Source: Sympetrum striolatum (taxonomy: Eukaryota > Arthropoda > Insecta > Odonata > Libellulidae). Taken from it: a stretch of 64,000 bases of DNA. The translations under genes were made by a program, and so were the position numbers. The notes below the pieces were generated by a model. That model was not told the origin of the DNA, searched no databases, and worked only from the letters and a program-made list of their open reading frames with translations. Within the stretch, counting starts at the first letter, position 1, and every line of letters begins with the position of its first letter. Positions 12,100 through 23,850 of the stretch are shown piece after piece. Location of the stretch: contig OX388343.1 of the NCBI GenBank assembly GCA_947579665.1, forward strand, positions 103,793,657-103,857,656, in the 5' to 3' direction.

Positions 12100-13197
12100 C
12101 CAAAGCATCTCCTCTCCAAAAATACCCTCTTTGCATTTTTCGTCTTCTTTCTTTCCTTTGGTTTCTCTTTTGACGGGGTTTTTCCTCTCGCCCCCACTCG
12201 AGCCCCCCTCTCATTCAACTCTTCTTATTATTTCTCTTTCATGACCTTTCTCTTTTTGAATTTGCACTCCTTAATTCATTTTTAATGTAGTTTCTTTCCC
12301 AATTTTCTCATAGTTGTTTAGATATTTGATAATTTAAACTGTGCTATTTCTCAACTGCCTACCATTCCTCCTATAATCCGTTTCCTGCTTCCTAAGTCCC
12401 CTTTTCGTAAGTATTTTCCGTCACACATAACGATTCGATTCATTCGTATGATATTCATTCATCCATGTCTTGGATTGTTTTCTTTATATTCCCAATCATG
12501 GTTTTCAGTTCAAACAATCGTATTTATTATTTCTCATTTTTCGTGGACCAAAAGTATATTAGTTATGGTATTTTTATTTGTAAATTATCTTGATTTTTAC
12601 GAAACAGATGGAAGAAAGAGCAAAATCATTTCCATTTCAACCGATAGATTTAATAATACGTTTTTTAGTCCATCCTTCCACTACTTGTCATCCTATTTAC
12701 TGCAAATCTTCATTCTCGATATCTTCTGTATTTTATGCCTTCTCTGTTCGTAGTATAATTCTCACGCTCTCCCTCTCTACGGTTTCTTATTGTGTTTTTA
12801 CTTAATCCTGATTCATCACATTTCACAGAAATAATATTCCCTTCCTTCTTCTTCACACAAGAAAATGATAAGTTTGGATTCTAAATCTTCTCTCATCCAT
12901 TTTCCCCATCAGTTTCTCTATTACCTCCTCCTTTCCCCTATTCTACGTTCATCTTCGTCTCTTATCCTTCTCCCCTATCCCCCCATTACTCCTTCCGGAC
13001 TCGAGAAAATTTCGACCTTTTCCCTCTTCCCTCCCCTTATCCTTCTCCTTTTATTTTTTATTCGCCTTCTTTGAGAGAGTTTATCAAAAGAAGGAGCCGA
13101 GGGAATGGCCAAACCCTTAATGCCTTCCCCACTTCCTCCTAATTCCCCTCCTTCCCATTTATCTCTCTCTTTGTCCACTCTCCTCCCTCACACCCCA
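12100..13197. repeat. Pyrimidine-rich block
   Basis: The plus strand is strongly C/T-biased in several stretches, notably 12105-12300, 12890-13070 and 13108-13197. A short switch to purines lies at about 13072-13104. Open frames here (12448-12753, 12865-13074, 12975-13178 on minus) are products of the biased composition: their proteins are rich in S, L, F and P on one strand and in G, R, E and K on the other. Confidence 0.7.
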
Positions 13198-14280
13198 TGG
13201 AACCAGAATAAAAGGGCCTTCAAGATGAGGAGGATATATTTCCTGGAAGTTCAATTCCTTTTCGCGCTCAGGCTTCTTTTTTCTTCGCACCAAACGAACG
13301 CGAATAATGAAGAATATTCATTTGGTTCTCGAGGAATGCCGAGACAACTGTGAGATCGGAGGGCATTGGCGTGGGAAGGATATTAATTACTAAAGGAAAA
13401 AACGACTCCTTTTCGCCGAAAAGACATAAGGCGGACGATTCCTCCTTCTTTTGTTAGTGTGTTCGAAGGCAACCTTTAAGCCTTGAGCGTCCTCCGCTTA
13501 CGTGTTCAAGCCACGACCTTTAATTGGCTTCCTTACTGTCCAATTAGGGAACGATGGTCGAAACGAGCGAAAACACGTTTAATCCTCGCGAAGACACGAG
13601 GAAATGCGGATCACAAATTTCTTCCTCGTTTCGAATATTTCTCAGACGTGATGGGTATTCCTACGGATGAGACGCAATGTTTTTGGGAAAGAAAAATGCT
13701 GTTTCCAAACCGCGAACTGGATTCCTTATGAAGAGAAATCTTTCGCATTGAATGAAAAAGATTCCAACGCGATAACAAAAGCGTAGACAACGCACATTAA
13801 ACAAACTTCATATATATTATTCTCGTGGCTTCTAATTCAATGTGTGGAGTACGTTTTAAATATTATCGGGGCTTCAGAAATACGACGATATTTCCAATTC
13901 GACCTTTTTAATTGTATTTTATCTGACTATGTACGAGCTACAAAACTTTTTCTGAAATCTTTCAATAACAATGTTTAAAGGATTAAAGTCGTGTATATGT
14001 ATTGCTAGAAATTCTGATATCTCGGAACTAATTTCCACGATTGGTGCTGGAATCTTCCTTCTCTCTCTGATATTCTCCTCTAAAGTACTTACGTTCTTGA
14101 TCTAAAAAAATCTGATGTGGCCAGCACATGACTTTCTCCATGTATAAGATGTAAATATTTATCTACGGCAGTACTTTCGAACTCAATATTCAATCTAAAC
14201 TTGGAAGATAAGTGAATAATTTATATCATATTATCTTTTACATCACAAACATTATAAATAATGTTTTTCGGGACGTGATC
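13198..14280. other. AT-rich sequence, no gene seen
   Basis: A moderately GC-rich stretch at about 13480-13735 carries an 82-codon frame on the plus strand with no recognisable domain. The remainder is AT-rich. Confidence 0.4.
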
Positions 14281-14805
14281 GATGAAAAACGATGAAATTG
14301 GCCTTTCGCCCACAGCGCCCAGAGCGCCCACTAAGTACATAATCAGCAACTTCCGGTTTATCAGTATTTCATGAATAACTCCTGAACAATTAGTTATACA
14401 AAAATATGTTTCATAAATAAGTTATAGTAAATTAAATTATCTAAAACGTTTATAAATAATAGTATATATCTAAATATCAGATTAATGGAGATATTTTGCA
14501 AAAACGGAAATTTGCTTCTAAGAATAAAGCTCGACTTCCGGTTAACGGATTTACTCCAAAAACTAATCAACTCTGACCTACCACAGTGCTATATATGAAG
14601 TTTGGTATTGATACAACAAATAGTTTTCACGTTAGAGCGCCCGCGAGCACACACACACACACACACACATACATCATTCCGAAAATGGTCAAAACGTGTT
14701 CTAGGGACCCCAAAGCATGTATTTCCGTTGAAATCTCGAAGTCGATTTTGTTCATGAAAACAATACTTTCTCTATACTACGTATATGGAGAAAGTAAAAA
14801 AGTAT
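14281..14805. mobile_element. Probable dispersed repeat (class not determined)
   Basis: Two diverged units share the phrase ACTTCCGGTTxxxxG followed by TxxTxCatgaATAACTCC-like text: 14348-14385 (caACTTCCGGTTTATCAG) and 14530-14570 (cgACTTCCGGTTAACGG). The second continues into a (CA)11 tract at 14648-14669. It ends at about 14762-14800 with a hairpin in which TACTTTCTC pairs with GAGAAAGTA, then an A-rich end (AAAAAAG). A CA tract ahead of a terminal hairpin plus A-rich tail is a layout I associate with abundant insect repeats. That is recollection and not a database match. Boundaries are approximate and no target duplication was found. Confidence 0.45.
14648..14669. repeat. (CA)11 microsatellite
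   Basis: Eleven uninterrupted CA units lie inside the dispersed repeat described above, so the microsatellite probably arrived with it. Confidence 0.95.
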
Positions 14806-17800
14806 AATGAGTTGTATGCCAAATTATTGCATTTGATTAAATTTTACTGGAATCGAGCTAATAAGGTATGCAGCGGATTAACATCGTATTTAATTTTGCA
14901 ATTAAATATCCGAATTACTATCCGGTAAATAAGTTCACATTAATTAATATTATTAAGAGTAATATTGTGTGATTTTTCTGTCCCAATTAGAATTTAATTA
15001 CCAGTTTTAAGGAAAAGGTAGCTCTATTGACTTAGTAACAGCTTATTTTAAGTAAGACAAGCAACCAAACAGCGGTTATATCTCGTCTTTCTTTAGACAA
15101 GACCCTTCCTGTTTCCACAAAGAGGCCGCGGAGTATCTTCCCTTCTGCCAACCACCGGCTGTTTTGCCCTCACTTGAGAAGTATCCTGTCAAAGGAGTCT
15201 CATCCCTGCTTCTAAAGATAATTTCCTGTTTCCACCGGAAAATGTTACATTTGTTTTAGTCCTTAAAGCAAATATTTTTTCGGAAAGCCTCTTTGGGGGA
15301 TGGTTTTTTAAACACGTTGTTAAAGTCAATCTTTTCTCCATAAACTCCCATCAAAATCCAAATAAATGATGCAAGGGTTTATTGGATGATGACATTTTAA
15401 AGCAGCCAATTCGGTCACCGTTGTCAAAGAATATCTGTGGAATTTTATTAGTATGGAATAGCTTTACGTTAAAAAAACTTTTTAGAATAATTATATTGTA
15501 TTTTGGAAAAAGGTACATACTTTTCAAAATCTTTGGCTTCATGCATAAAATTACTAAGATATTGACCCTTTATTCTTGATGTAGAAAGGTGCTATTATTA
15601 TCTTTTTTCATCTATATTCTTAAAACTCCAGTTTAAACGAAGTTCATATCCGCAGACTATAGAAAAAAGATTTCATTATAATTAGGTCGTACCTATATAT
15701 TTTTTTAAATCCGCAAATAATGTTCATTCTTAGATCTAAATATACGTATCTACCTTTTTGATGCAATAAAACTCTCTATGTTTTTAGTCTTTAATTACTC
15801 CTTAAATATGATATAGACACGATAAATTGCGATTCATGGGCAAATACTTATCATCACAGGTCTGTCAAATAATAAAATTCGTTGTAAAAAATACCGAAAC
15901 TATTTATTTGCTCAAAGAGGTGAAGGGATGGCTAAGGGTAATGAAAGGATCCAAATTATTCCACCCAAACAAACCCTTTGATTGCATTGCGGCACGCCGC
16001 TGTCAACTGTTCCAACTCTCCTTACCATTAAGGCGACAGTTTTTCCATTCTCTCTTCGCATTCTTTTCTTAATTTACTCAACCACACTCTCCCATCGCAT
16101 AACCTTTCGCATCAATCTAAAGACGTCAATGAATACCCCGAGGCATAATAAATATATCTATTTACGTAATGACTTCATCACCCGCTGGAGACCGCCACTT
16201 CTATTCCGCGACAGTTTTTCCTTTTATTTATCTCTCCACCTCCGTGTATTTACTCTCTCTCGCGAGTTTGTTTGTTTTGGTGCCGGGGTGTTTAAAAAGT
16301 TGGGGTAAAGTGGCGTTTGCTTGCGGGATCTGTGGGTACATGTGTTTATACGTGTGGTTGGGGGAGGGATGCTTCCCTTTTTTTCCCCATTTTTTCAATC
16401 CGAAGGGATGCGGGCCAAGAGGGGAGGGTAAGCCCCCACTCCGAGGGGAATGTTGTATGCAACAACCTCGCATTACACGAGCATAGCATGTACGCCACCC
16501 TTATAAAAAACCATCCCCTTGGCCGTGACGTGAGGTATTTACACCCCGTCTCTTCCCTCCCCCTCCCACCATCCGAGGCCCAAAATCAATACGCAGAACA
16601 CCGCGTGCCCCCCTTTCATCATCCCCCTCACATTTTGGGACTCCCCCCATTCTATTCTATCTCCGAGAGACGATTGAGGTTGTTTATTTGTCTTTTGCAC
16701 CTAGAGATGCGTTCGATTTTCAAAATGTATTCGCTGAGTATCGTTCGGTCGATGAAACATTTCCGGTTCCTCGATGTCGATCCCCGTCACGGGCGTTTGA
16801 GAGAAGTAAGATGCGACGGAGTATGTCTATTGTTCATTTTCTGTCTACCGAGATAAAGAAATTGTCCATAGCTCAATATCTACTAAGTCATTTCTCTGCT
16901 TTAGAGTCCCATGCCTATGTACGTCGTGTTATAATTTATGATAGAAGATTATTAAATTTAAGGATGGGAGTTGTCATTCCTTATTTTCTTCCAAAATATA
17001 GCAGCAGTGCCAAACATCAATATTATTTGTCTTAATCAGCTATTGGAATCTATCTTGAATAATGTTCTTTGAACGTGAATATATTGCGTTTGAGGGCTAT
17101 GTATTCATAGTTTCACTATATGAATGTTACTGTTGAAATTAACTGATACGGTTTTTGTGATTCCCAAAACAAAGCACATTGACCCATTCTTCTTGAAATG
17201 ATTCTCTTTAAACTGTAGAACAATTCAATTCCGCTCATTCTTTCAAAATACGTAAAATTTTCGCATTGAAATTTGTGCTTCTTAATATGCGGTCAAAATA
17301 TTCCAAAACTGGTCATTTAACGTATCAATTATATCAGCTATAAATATAACAAATAATTGTAAGGATTTTCTATTTTTTGGTGAAATTTCTGTTTACTGTG
17401 AATAAAATTTGATTATTGAACTGTTTAAAACGTTTTTGTAATGATCTGATATACCTTTCCTAAATAATTCTATTGGTGCGAACGATTATTGATCAAAACC
17501 CATCGCGCAATTTATGCGTTGACAAATATATTTTATATCTCTGACCCAAGTTCGAGAGTTGGCAAGAAAGTGAATGAACGAGAAAGAAAAACGCAGTGGA
17601 ATAGATTGCGGTAGAATTAGACGGAGGAAGCGAAATGGCGGAGAGCGTGAGAGATTCAATCAGCGGATGTGCGAACGGATGTGCAAACAGTACCCAAAAC
17701 CAACAGGAGAGAGAGAGAGTGGTTGCTCGATAGGGCGGCAGAGTGTTTGGCGGCGGCTACTCATCCAAGTCCTCCGTGAAAGGGGATCTCGCTCAAGGAC

Positions 17801-18516
17801 TTTGCAGATTCGATGAGGCGGTGCAGCGGGTGGCCGATCATCTGAAAGAGAGAATTGGATGAGGAACGAAAAACAAGGGCTATAGTCTAATTTGGGGACA
17901 GGGAAATAAATTACGTCCAAGTTAATTAGAATGGAGATGAAGAAGCAGCAACTAGAAGTTTGAAGGAAAGTTGATCCTCAATGGTTTTTACTATTATCTC
18001 CATTTGAGATCAACTGATCGAAATGCACAATCAAAGTTAATGAACTCAGAATTAGGTAAAAATCAAACAATAAGGTTCTAAAGTTATTTATTTGGATAAA
18101 TAAAAATCACCTAATGACAAAACATCTTAAAATAATTCTCCGTTTGCTGAGTTATCAGATACATTTTAAAAGACCTTAATAAGCGTCCAAGAAAAAATAA
18201 AAAATCTTCCTCATCGTCAATAATGTTTGTGAGACGAATTTTTAAGGAGCAAAAATTCTCCTTTGTTTAGTTATCTAATGCGAGAATGAATAGCTTAGTT
18301 AAATTAATGATAAACTTTATTTTAAAGGAACAGCGCTTTAAAGAATAATAAACGAAGACGAATAACGCTTTTACAAAATGTTGGTAATAGGTATGATTGT
18401 ATGGAATTCCGTATATTGAGTACTCTCTGGAGCGATGGAAATTTATGAGTAAAATAATTCCACTAATTGCATAAGATGCATAAATGATAGGTTACGTAGT
18501 TGCAGAATTTTATTAA
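14806..18516. other. AT-rich sequence with biased stretches, no gene seen
   Basis: About 16000-16680 is pyrimidine-rich with a G-rich patch near 16350-16440. It holds four overlapping open frames (the longest 16317-16856, 179 codons) in different frames and on both strands, which points to low stop density and not genes. About 17570-17880 is purine-rich, with an AG run at 17706-17719 and a near-repeat of GCGAACGGATGTGC-type text near 17665-17685. No recognisable product. Confidence 0.4.
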
Positions 18517-19175
18517 TACAGTGGTACCTCGAGATACGAGTTTAATTCGTTCCAGAACCGAGCTCGTAAGTCAATCCGCTCGTATCTCCGAACGAATTTC
18601 TCCCATTTAAAATAACTGAATTCGATTTAATCCGTTCCGGACCTATGAAAAATCCCCAAACCATTGTAAATTATGAATAAAGATATGTTTTTAAATATCA
18701 AATAAACATGTATAATTAATAAATACATAACAAAATTTGAAATAAAGAAACAAAAGAGTTATTTAGCATAATAGTCTTACTTTGGAGACAGACGAGTGCG
18801 GCTAACGAAGGTGAACGGCGAGGAGGAGGCAGGAGGGAAGGCACTCTAGACACGTACGTAAACGGCGCTTTTTAAGAACTTAAAACTATTTTCGTAACTT
18901 TAAAACTAAAACTACACTTTCCTTATTTCAAATGAAAGAAAAAACTTAAAACAATTCACTTAACTTTAAACTTAAACTAAGCTTAACATTTACGTAAATT
19001 TAATTATCACTTGTTTTTGCCTTCTTGGCTGCACTTGGCTTGGAAACACGGCTCGTATCTCGGATATGGGCTCGTATCTCGGATTTGGGCTCGTATCTTG
19101 AACGAAAATATGGCCCGAGCTCGTATCTCAAAAAACTCGTATGTCAGGCTGCTCGTATCTCGAGGTACCACTGTA
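18517..19175. mobile_element. Complete non-autonomous pogo/Tigger-like element (MITE)
   Basis: The element runs from 18519 to 19173 (655 bp) between TA dinucleotides at 18517-18518 and 19174-19175, the expected target duplication. The ends are perfect 22-bp inverted repeats starting CAGTGGTACCTCGAGATACG. The word (G)CTCGTATCTC recurs inside the right third (19051, 19070, 19089, 19119, about 19136 and 19150) and once near the left end (18578), with a relative CTCGTAAGTC at about 18563. The interior is A/T-rich with CTTAAACT-like words and encodes no transposase. Mobilisation would need a transposase supplied in trans. The TIR style is that of pogo/Tigger families. Only the superfamily is assigned. 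Confidence 0.9.
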
Positions 19176-20642
19176 TTATAATTTTGACTGTTCTATCATT
19201 TAAGGCCTTTGTGATTCTCTTTCACGAATCTACGAAACCCTCGCGATCACGAAATCGATAGAACAAATAATTGTGCTACTGTGACTCGGTATAATTCAAA
19301 TTTCCTCAATTGGTTAAGTGCTGCAGAAATCGAGCAAGTCAATTATTTTCGATTCCCGGAAATACAGTGGTATTCAAGGCTACAAATTTTTCGGAATGAG
19401 TGCGCCCTGCGCATTCTGATCCACCTTTCGCTCCCACACTATTTCCCTCGACACTCATATCGACGCTCCGTCATTTTCCTCAATTTACCCCAACACCTTT
19501 GACTTCTCCCCTAAGTGATTGCCTTGCGCCGTAAAGGGGCGCTTGTCTTTTGTTCGGACCAATTGAATCGCTGGCATGCGATCATCTGTTTATCACGTCA
19601 TTGAACCAAGAAAACTGTATCATCGAAACAACTCGCGATAGAGAGTTATTTTATGAATCAGTAATCGGCCTGATTGTCTAATTGCAGGAGGAATTGCTTT
19701 TTCAGATTTACGAGAACTTGATATCGTTTATGATCGAAAATTTGAGGGTGTCTTATATTGCTTTATCCTGTAAGTAAAACTAGTTTTACGACTTCTAGAT
19801 ATTAAAAGAGCAAATAACTCCAGTTTGTAATCGAAATATTATGAAAGGTGAAATATGTCGTCCAATAATGTTTGTTATCAGCAGGTTGCTGAGTACTAGT
19901 CGGATGAAACTAAAAATTGATTCCGACAGATTTGAGGTCATCGATAAAACAGGATTAAATTGACGCTATTCCTTTCCGGGTAAAAATTTCAGTAGATTTT
20001 TTAATGCTCTTAAGAACGTAGAAATTTCTTTATATGTTTGCGTTGTATTTAGATTGTTTGCATTAGTATATCTTTTTTTAAATTTAATTTTCGGGGAATT
20101 AGGTCGAAGTTGGAGTTGGAGTCGAACCTCAGATGACACTTCTGCCCTACTCACCAGAATGCCATCATATGAAGGTAAACATGGATATTCTAATTTTCTA
20201 TTTTATTATATAAACTAAATAATATGTATTTAAATCTGGCAAATCAATACATCCTTTATAAGATGGCCATTTATAAATTGTTAAATGTGTAGTAAAGTAG
20301 TTTTTGGATTTAGGTTCTCATTTTCTCATGAAATTTGTCATTCGTTACCAAAACATAACGAATTTCAATCAAGGTGCCCTCGGTGGAAGAATGTACGGTT
20401 CTTCAATCTTCATCGGAAAAAGCGTTTTCAATTAGTTCAATTATGTACTCGTGACTTGAGAGAAAACAATTCCCTCTCCGTCTGCCAGATGAATGTCCTT
20501 TATTCTCATAATTTCCAACCCAAAACCGTGGAAAGTTAATTACCGCCGATCCATAAAACGACACAGACTTTTTGGGGAGACATTTTTTCGGCTATTGACT
20601 GTTTGAGGAAACGAAAGTGAACGAATTGCCTCGATGGAAAGA
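19176..20642. other. AT-rich sequence, no gene seen
   Basis: No supported gene. A lone CAGTGGTATTC near 19365 resembles the first bases of the neighbouring transposon end but does not continue into the TIR, so it is not called. Confidence 0.45.
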
Positions 20643-20672
20643 CTCTCTCTCTCCATCTCTCTCTCTCTCTCT
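20643..20672. repeat. (CT)n microsatellite, one interruption
   Basis: A CT run is broken once by CCAT near 20652-20656. It is one of several CT/AG tracts in the window (others near 8759, 17706, 22037-22086 and 58205). Confidence 0.9.
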
Positions 20673-20747
20673 GGCCAAATCGAGGGTAAAGAAATAGATT
20701 TCAGAATAAAGAAACGTCGGAGTTAAGAGACGCTCGATGAAACGAAG

Positions 20748-20900
20748 ATTGACTGATTGATTATTTTCGTTTAGCGTCCCGTCTCCCATTTCAGACGTGT
20801 ACAACTACCTCGACACAAAGGGGGATTTTTTTTCAAAGACGGGCGCAGGAAATAACCGGCGTGCCCGCAGCGGGGATCGAACCCACGAGGGGACGAGGAC
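20748..20900 (-). mobile_element. tRNA-derived SINE fragment (minus strand)
   Basis: On the minus strand, GGTTCGATCCC (plus 20873-20883) is a match to the pol III B box and sits in GTGGGTTCGATCCCCGCTGC, as in the T-arm of a tRNA head. About 85 nt further on comes GACGCTAAACG, then a degenerate ATCA/ATCAGTC tail (plus 20748-20765). A tRNA-like head followed by a short body and an ATCA-type tail is the standard layout of many invertebrate SINEs. No A box is visible upstream, so the head is truncated or decayed. No clear target duplication was found. Confidence 0.55.
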
Positions 20901-22313
20901 CGAGGGGAATGGGTGGGCAGTATCGACTTTAGGGAAAAGGATGCGAAGGAGAGAGGATCTCGCGAGGGGAGAGAAGTTTACAGATCGGAATTGAAAATGG
21001 GGAATCGAGATTAAGTTCCGGGCCTCCCCTTCCATCACACGCGTTCCTTCTTTCGCGCGTCTCCGTATAATCGTCCGAGGGACGCGATAAGCCTCCGCAG
21101 CTCGTAAATCAGGAAAAATGTGAATATTCCATTGTGTGAGAGAGAGCGAGATTTGAAGAATCAGTTTTTGAGAAAGATTCCGAGACCTTTGCAATCGAAT
21201 TTCCCCCCGAATTATGTTTTCCTAATTCCAGAATTGACTCATGTGCTTGGCTCAGATGAGCGAGTTCCTCCAATGGAACGAATTTTCGAGATTATTACTT
21301 TTTCTTTATAAAGCTGCTCCTCCACAGAACGAAATTGAAGGAAGCATTTTAAGACATCCTGATGCTTAGTGTTGCTCCGATCGTGTTTCTCTTTCGTACT
21401 TCAAAGGAGTAAAATTGGAATTTAAATTATGTTTTGGTTTCCTCAAACTCCTGCGATGCCTCGCTGTAATTTCTCCATTTACCAAAGCAGTTAATGTTGT
21501 TTTTGTAAGATACTCGTAGAGGCATTCCTCCTTGTTCTGATATTAGAAAATATCAAAAAATAAGCTTGCATTACCACTGAGTAATTTAAAATAATTTAAG
21601 GAAGAAATGTATTTAATTAACCAATTTCGTTTTTTTTAACTTCAAACAACTCTATTTACCTTTGGTACTTACTACGAGACTTGAGAGTATTTAAGTATCT
21701 TGAGATGATCAACGCGCTGTATCGAAAAGGCGCATCCGTGACGCATGTCTCTAGTTTCATCAGACAGAAGCTCTCACGAAATCCTTTATATCCGCCATTC
21801 GCCTCGACTCCTTTTTCTATTCCCTCTTCACTCTTTTTCCACCCTCTCAAAGCAGCTAATTGCGAAATAATGACGATTCCGCCGGGAGGAGTAGCTGCTC
21901 GGCAGGCGATTGTGACGTCATTAGCGCCATCGGCTGGAAGAGAGGCTGACTTTCAATGGCCTTCGAATTAAATAAAAGGCTCAAAACGCGTATAACGTCA
22001 TTCATTCGCGACTTTGAGAAAATTGGCTCTCGCGATGAGAGAGAAAGAGAGCGAGAGAGGGAGAGTGAGAAAGCGAAAGAAAGAGGTGCAGTAAAAAAGA
22101 AAATCGTGCGCACATTGTGATTTTTTAAAATTTTTGAATCTAATTCACGTACCTTCCGTCGCGTTCCCTTCCCTCGTTGTAATCACCAAATCGCGTTGAT
22201 GATCGATTGGTCGAAAGTCCTCAATCCCAGAGTATCGTTATCCCAGTTATCAAAAATTGTAACTAAAGAAACGATAAAATTGTAACCTTGTCTCTTTTTT
22301 TTAACAATAAATG
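20901..22313. other. Mixed sequence, no gene seen
   Basis: A minus-strand frame (20805-21194, 129 codons) runs across the SINE fragment and matches nothing I know. A more GC-rich patch at about 21860-22000 contains one CRE palindrome (TGACGTCA, 21913-21920) and a second ACGTCATT at about 21994. An AG-rich tract lies at 22037-22086. A regulatory role is possible but unsupported. Confidence 0.4.
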
Positions 22314-22360
22314 AACTCTAACTGCCTACTATATAAAATATATTAACTCTACCTGCCTAC
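22314..22360. repeat. Short direct repeat (2 x 16 bp)
   Basis: AACTCTAACTGCCTAC (22314-22329) recurs as AACTCTACCTGCCTAC (22345-22360) with one difference, separated by 15 bp of A/T-rich DNA. Confidence 0.8.
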
Positions 22361-23573
22361 GTTTCTTTTCTTCATATTCCCTGATCAATGATTCCCGTAT
22401 TTTTTGATTGCGAATAGCTTGAAATGTACCACAAGGCTCTGTCGTAGGACCCCATCCACCTGCCCGCTCTGTTGCCGTACTTTCTTCTCCTCGCGGGACA
22501 CCTCTCGCACAAGCGCTTCATTCACTCCACATACGACTCGGCGCAACTCATTCATTCTCGCATTGAATTGCAGCTCCCGCTAATCCGCCCTCTTTTTATC
22601 TCTTGAGAGAGCCACTCTCATCCGCCTCCTTAAAATGCGTGTCTCCCCTTCGCCCCAACTCCGCGGGATACGGGTACTTCACATGCTGACACGTTCCGCC
22701 ATCAAACGCTCCATCTTCAGCTCGTAATTCAGCTGACCGCCACTTTCTGCTCTTTTCCACTGAGTGCCGCCGATTAACAAAAGTTTCGCAAAAATTGAGA
22801 ATTTTAGAAATTTTAAGGGATTTAGATTCAGTTAAAAAGTGCCCAATAAGTATAGTAGCTACAGCGTATACTAATTCTTAACAATATACTCTTTTATGTA
22901 ATTTCTGTTTGGGAAGAATTACCACTTAAATAGGTTTCCCGGAATTTTATTTTGGCTATTACATTTGTTTTTACTTCGTGGCATCTTTACTACACTAATC
23001 CTTCTAGGCATAAGGAATAAAGAGGTCTCCTCATCAGTACAGACATAGTATAATTTAGAATAGCATAGCATAGTATTTTCATTAACTCGCTCTACTACCT
23101 ATTTAAAACAATACGCAATAGCTATTTCTATGAAGAGTTTTCCTATTCTAATACAAAACTATCGCATAAGCATTGCGAAGTATATCCGTGGCAACCGAAG
23201 CTTCGTTTCGAGTTAGGGTGTCAGTCGAGGATCCCTCCCATAGCTACGAATTTTGGGAAAGAGGATAGCTGTCAATCCGTTTTAAAGGGTCGATATATCT
23301 TCTCTTATCCAGCAATCCACAAAGAGGAGAATGCAAGAATCAGAGTCTCTGAAATTCGATAAGTACAGCAATCTTCCCTTACGTCGCATCGAAGATTAAA
23401 ACGCGGAAACACATTCTGCTAATTAGCGCGGTGACTAAGACGATCGCACCGTCTTCCTCCTCGAAAAATCGATCCGACCAGAGTAGGAAATGGTAACCGA
23501 TTTCCTCAACCGGAGTTTGAACAACGCAAACTATCATGTGGCGACCGTCCTCTGCATTGTCACCAAAAGCAAA
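22361..23573. other. C-rich patch then AT-rich sequence, no gene seen
   Basis: About 22430-22770 is noticeably C-rich with many CpG steps and no long open frame in either direction. It could be an old repeat or a non-coding functional block; I cannot tell which. The rest is AT-rich. Confidence 0.4.
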
Positions 23574-23850
23574 CTCCCGTCTCATCCGAATCCCAACCCT
23601 TTCCCCCAAACCCTTCCCCCACGTCCCCTCATTCATCCAGTATGTGTTTTTTTTCGTTTCGGGAGTCGATTGAAGCTACGAGGCATAGATAGAGGGAATG
23701 AGTGAAAGGGAATTTAGAGGGACTCACTCCGCGTCGGCATTGGAGTGTACCAAAGCGAAAAATGCGGGGAGGGAGAAGAATGGGGGAATGTGAGGGGGAA
23801 GGGGAGGAAGCGGAAGTGATGCTACGAAAGGAGGATTAGTAGAAAGCGTA
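23574..23850. repeat. Pyrimidine tract followed by purine tract (strand switch)
   Basis: The plus strand is C/T/A-rich with C runs at 23574-23638, then G/A-rich at about 23690-23725 and 23758-23850. This close opposition of a Y tract and an R tract on one strand is repeated elsewhere in the window. The overlapping frames at 23379-23705 follow from it. Confidence 0.65.

Noticed and set aside
16317..16856. 179-codon plus-strand frame
   Set aside because: It overlaps three other open frames in different phases and strands, in a composition-biased stretch with few stops.
19363..19376. Solo transposon end CAGTGGTATTC near 19365
   Set aside because: It matches only the first few bases of the neighbouring TIR and has no partner.
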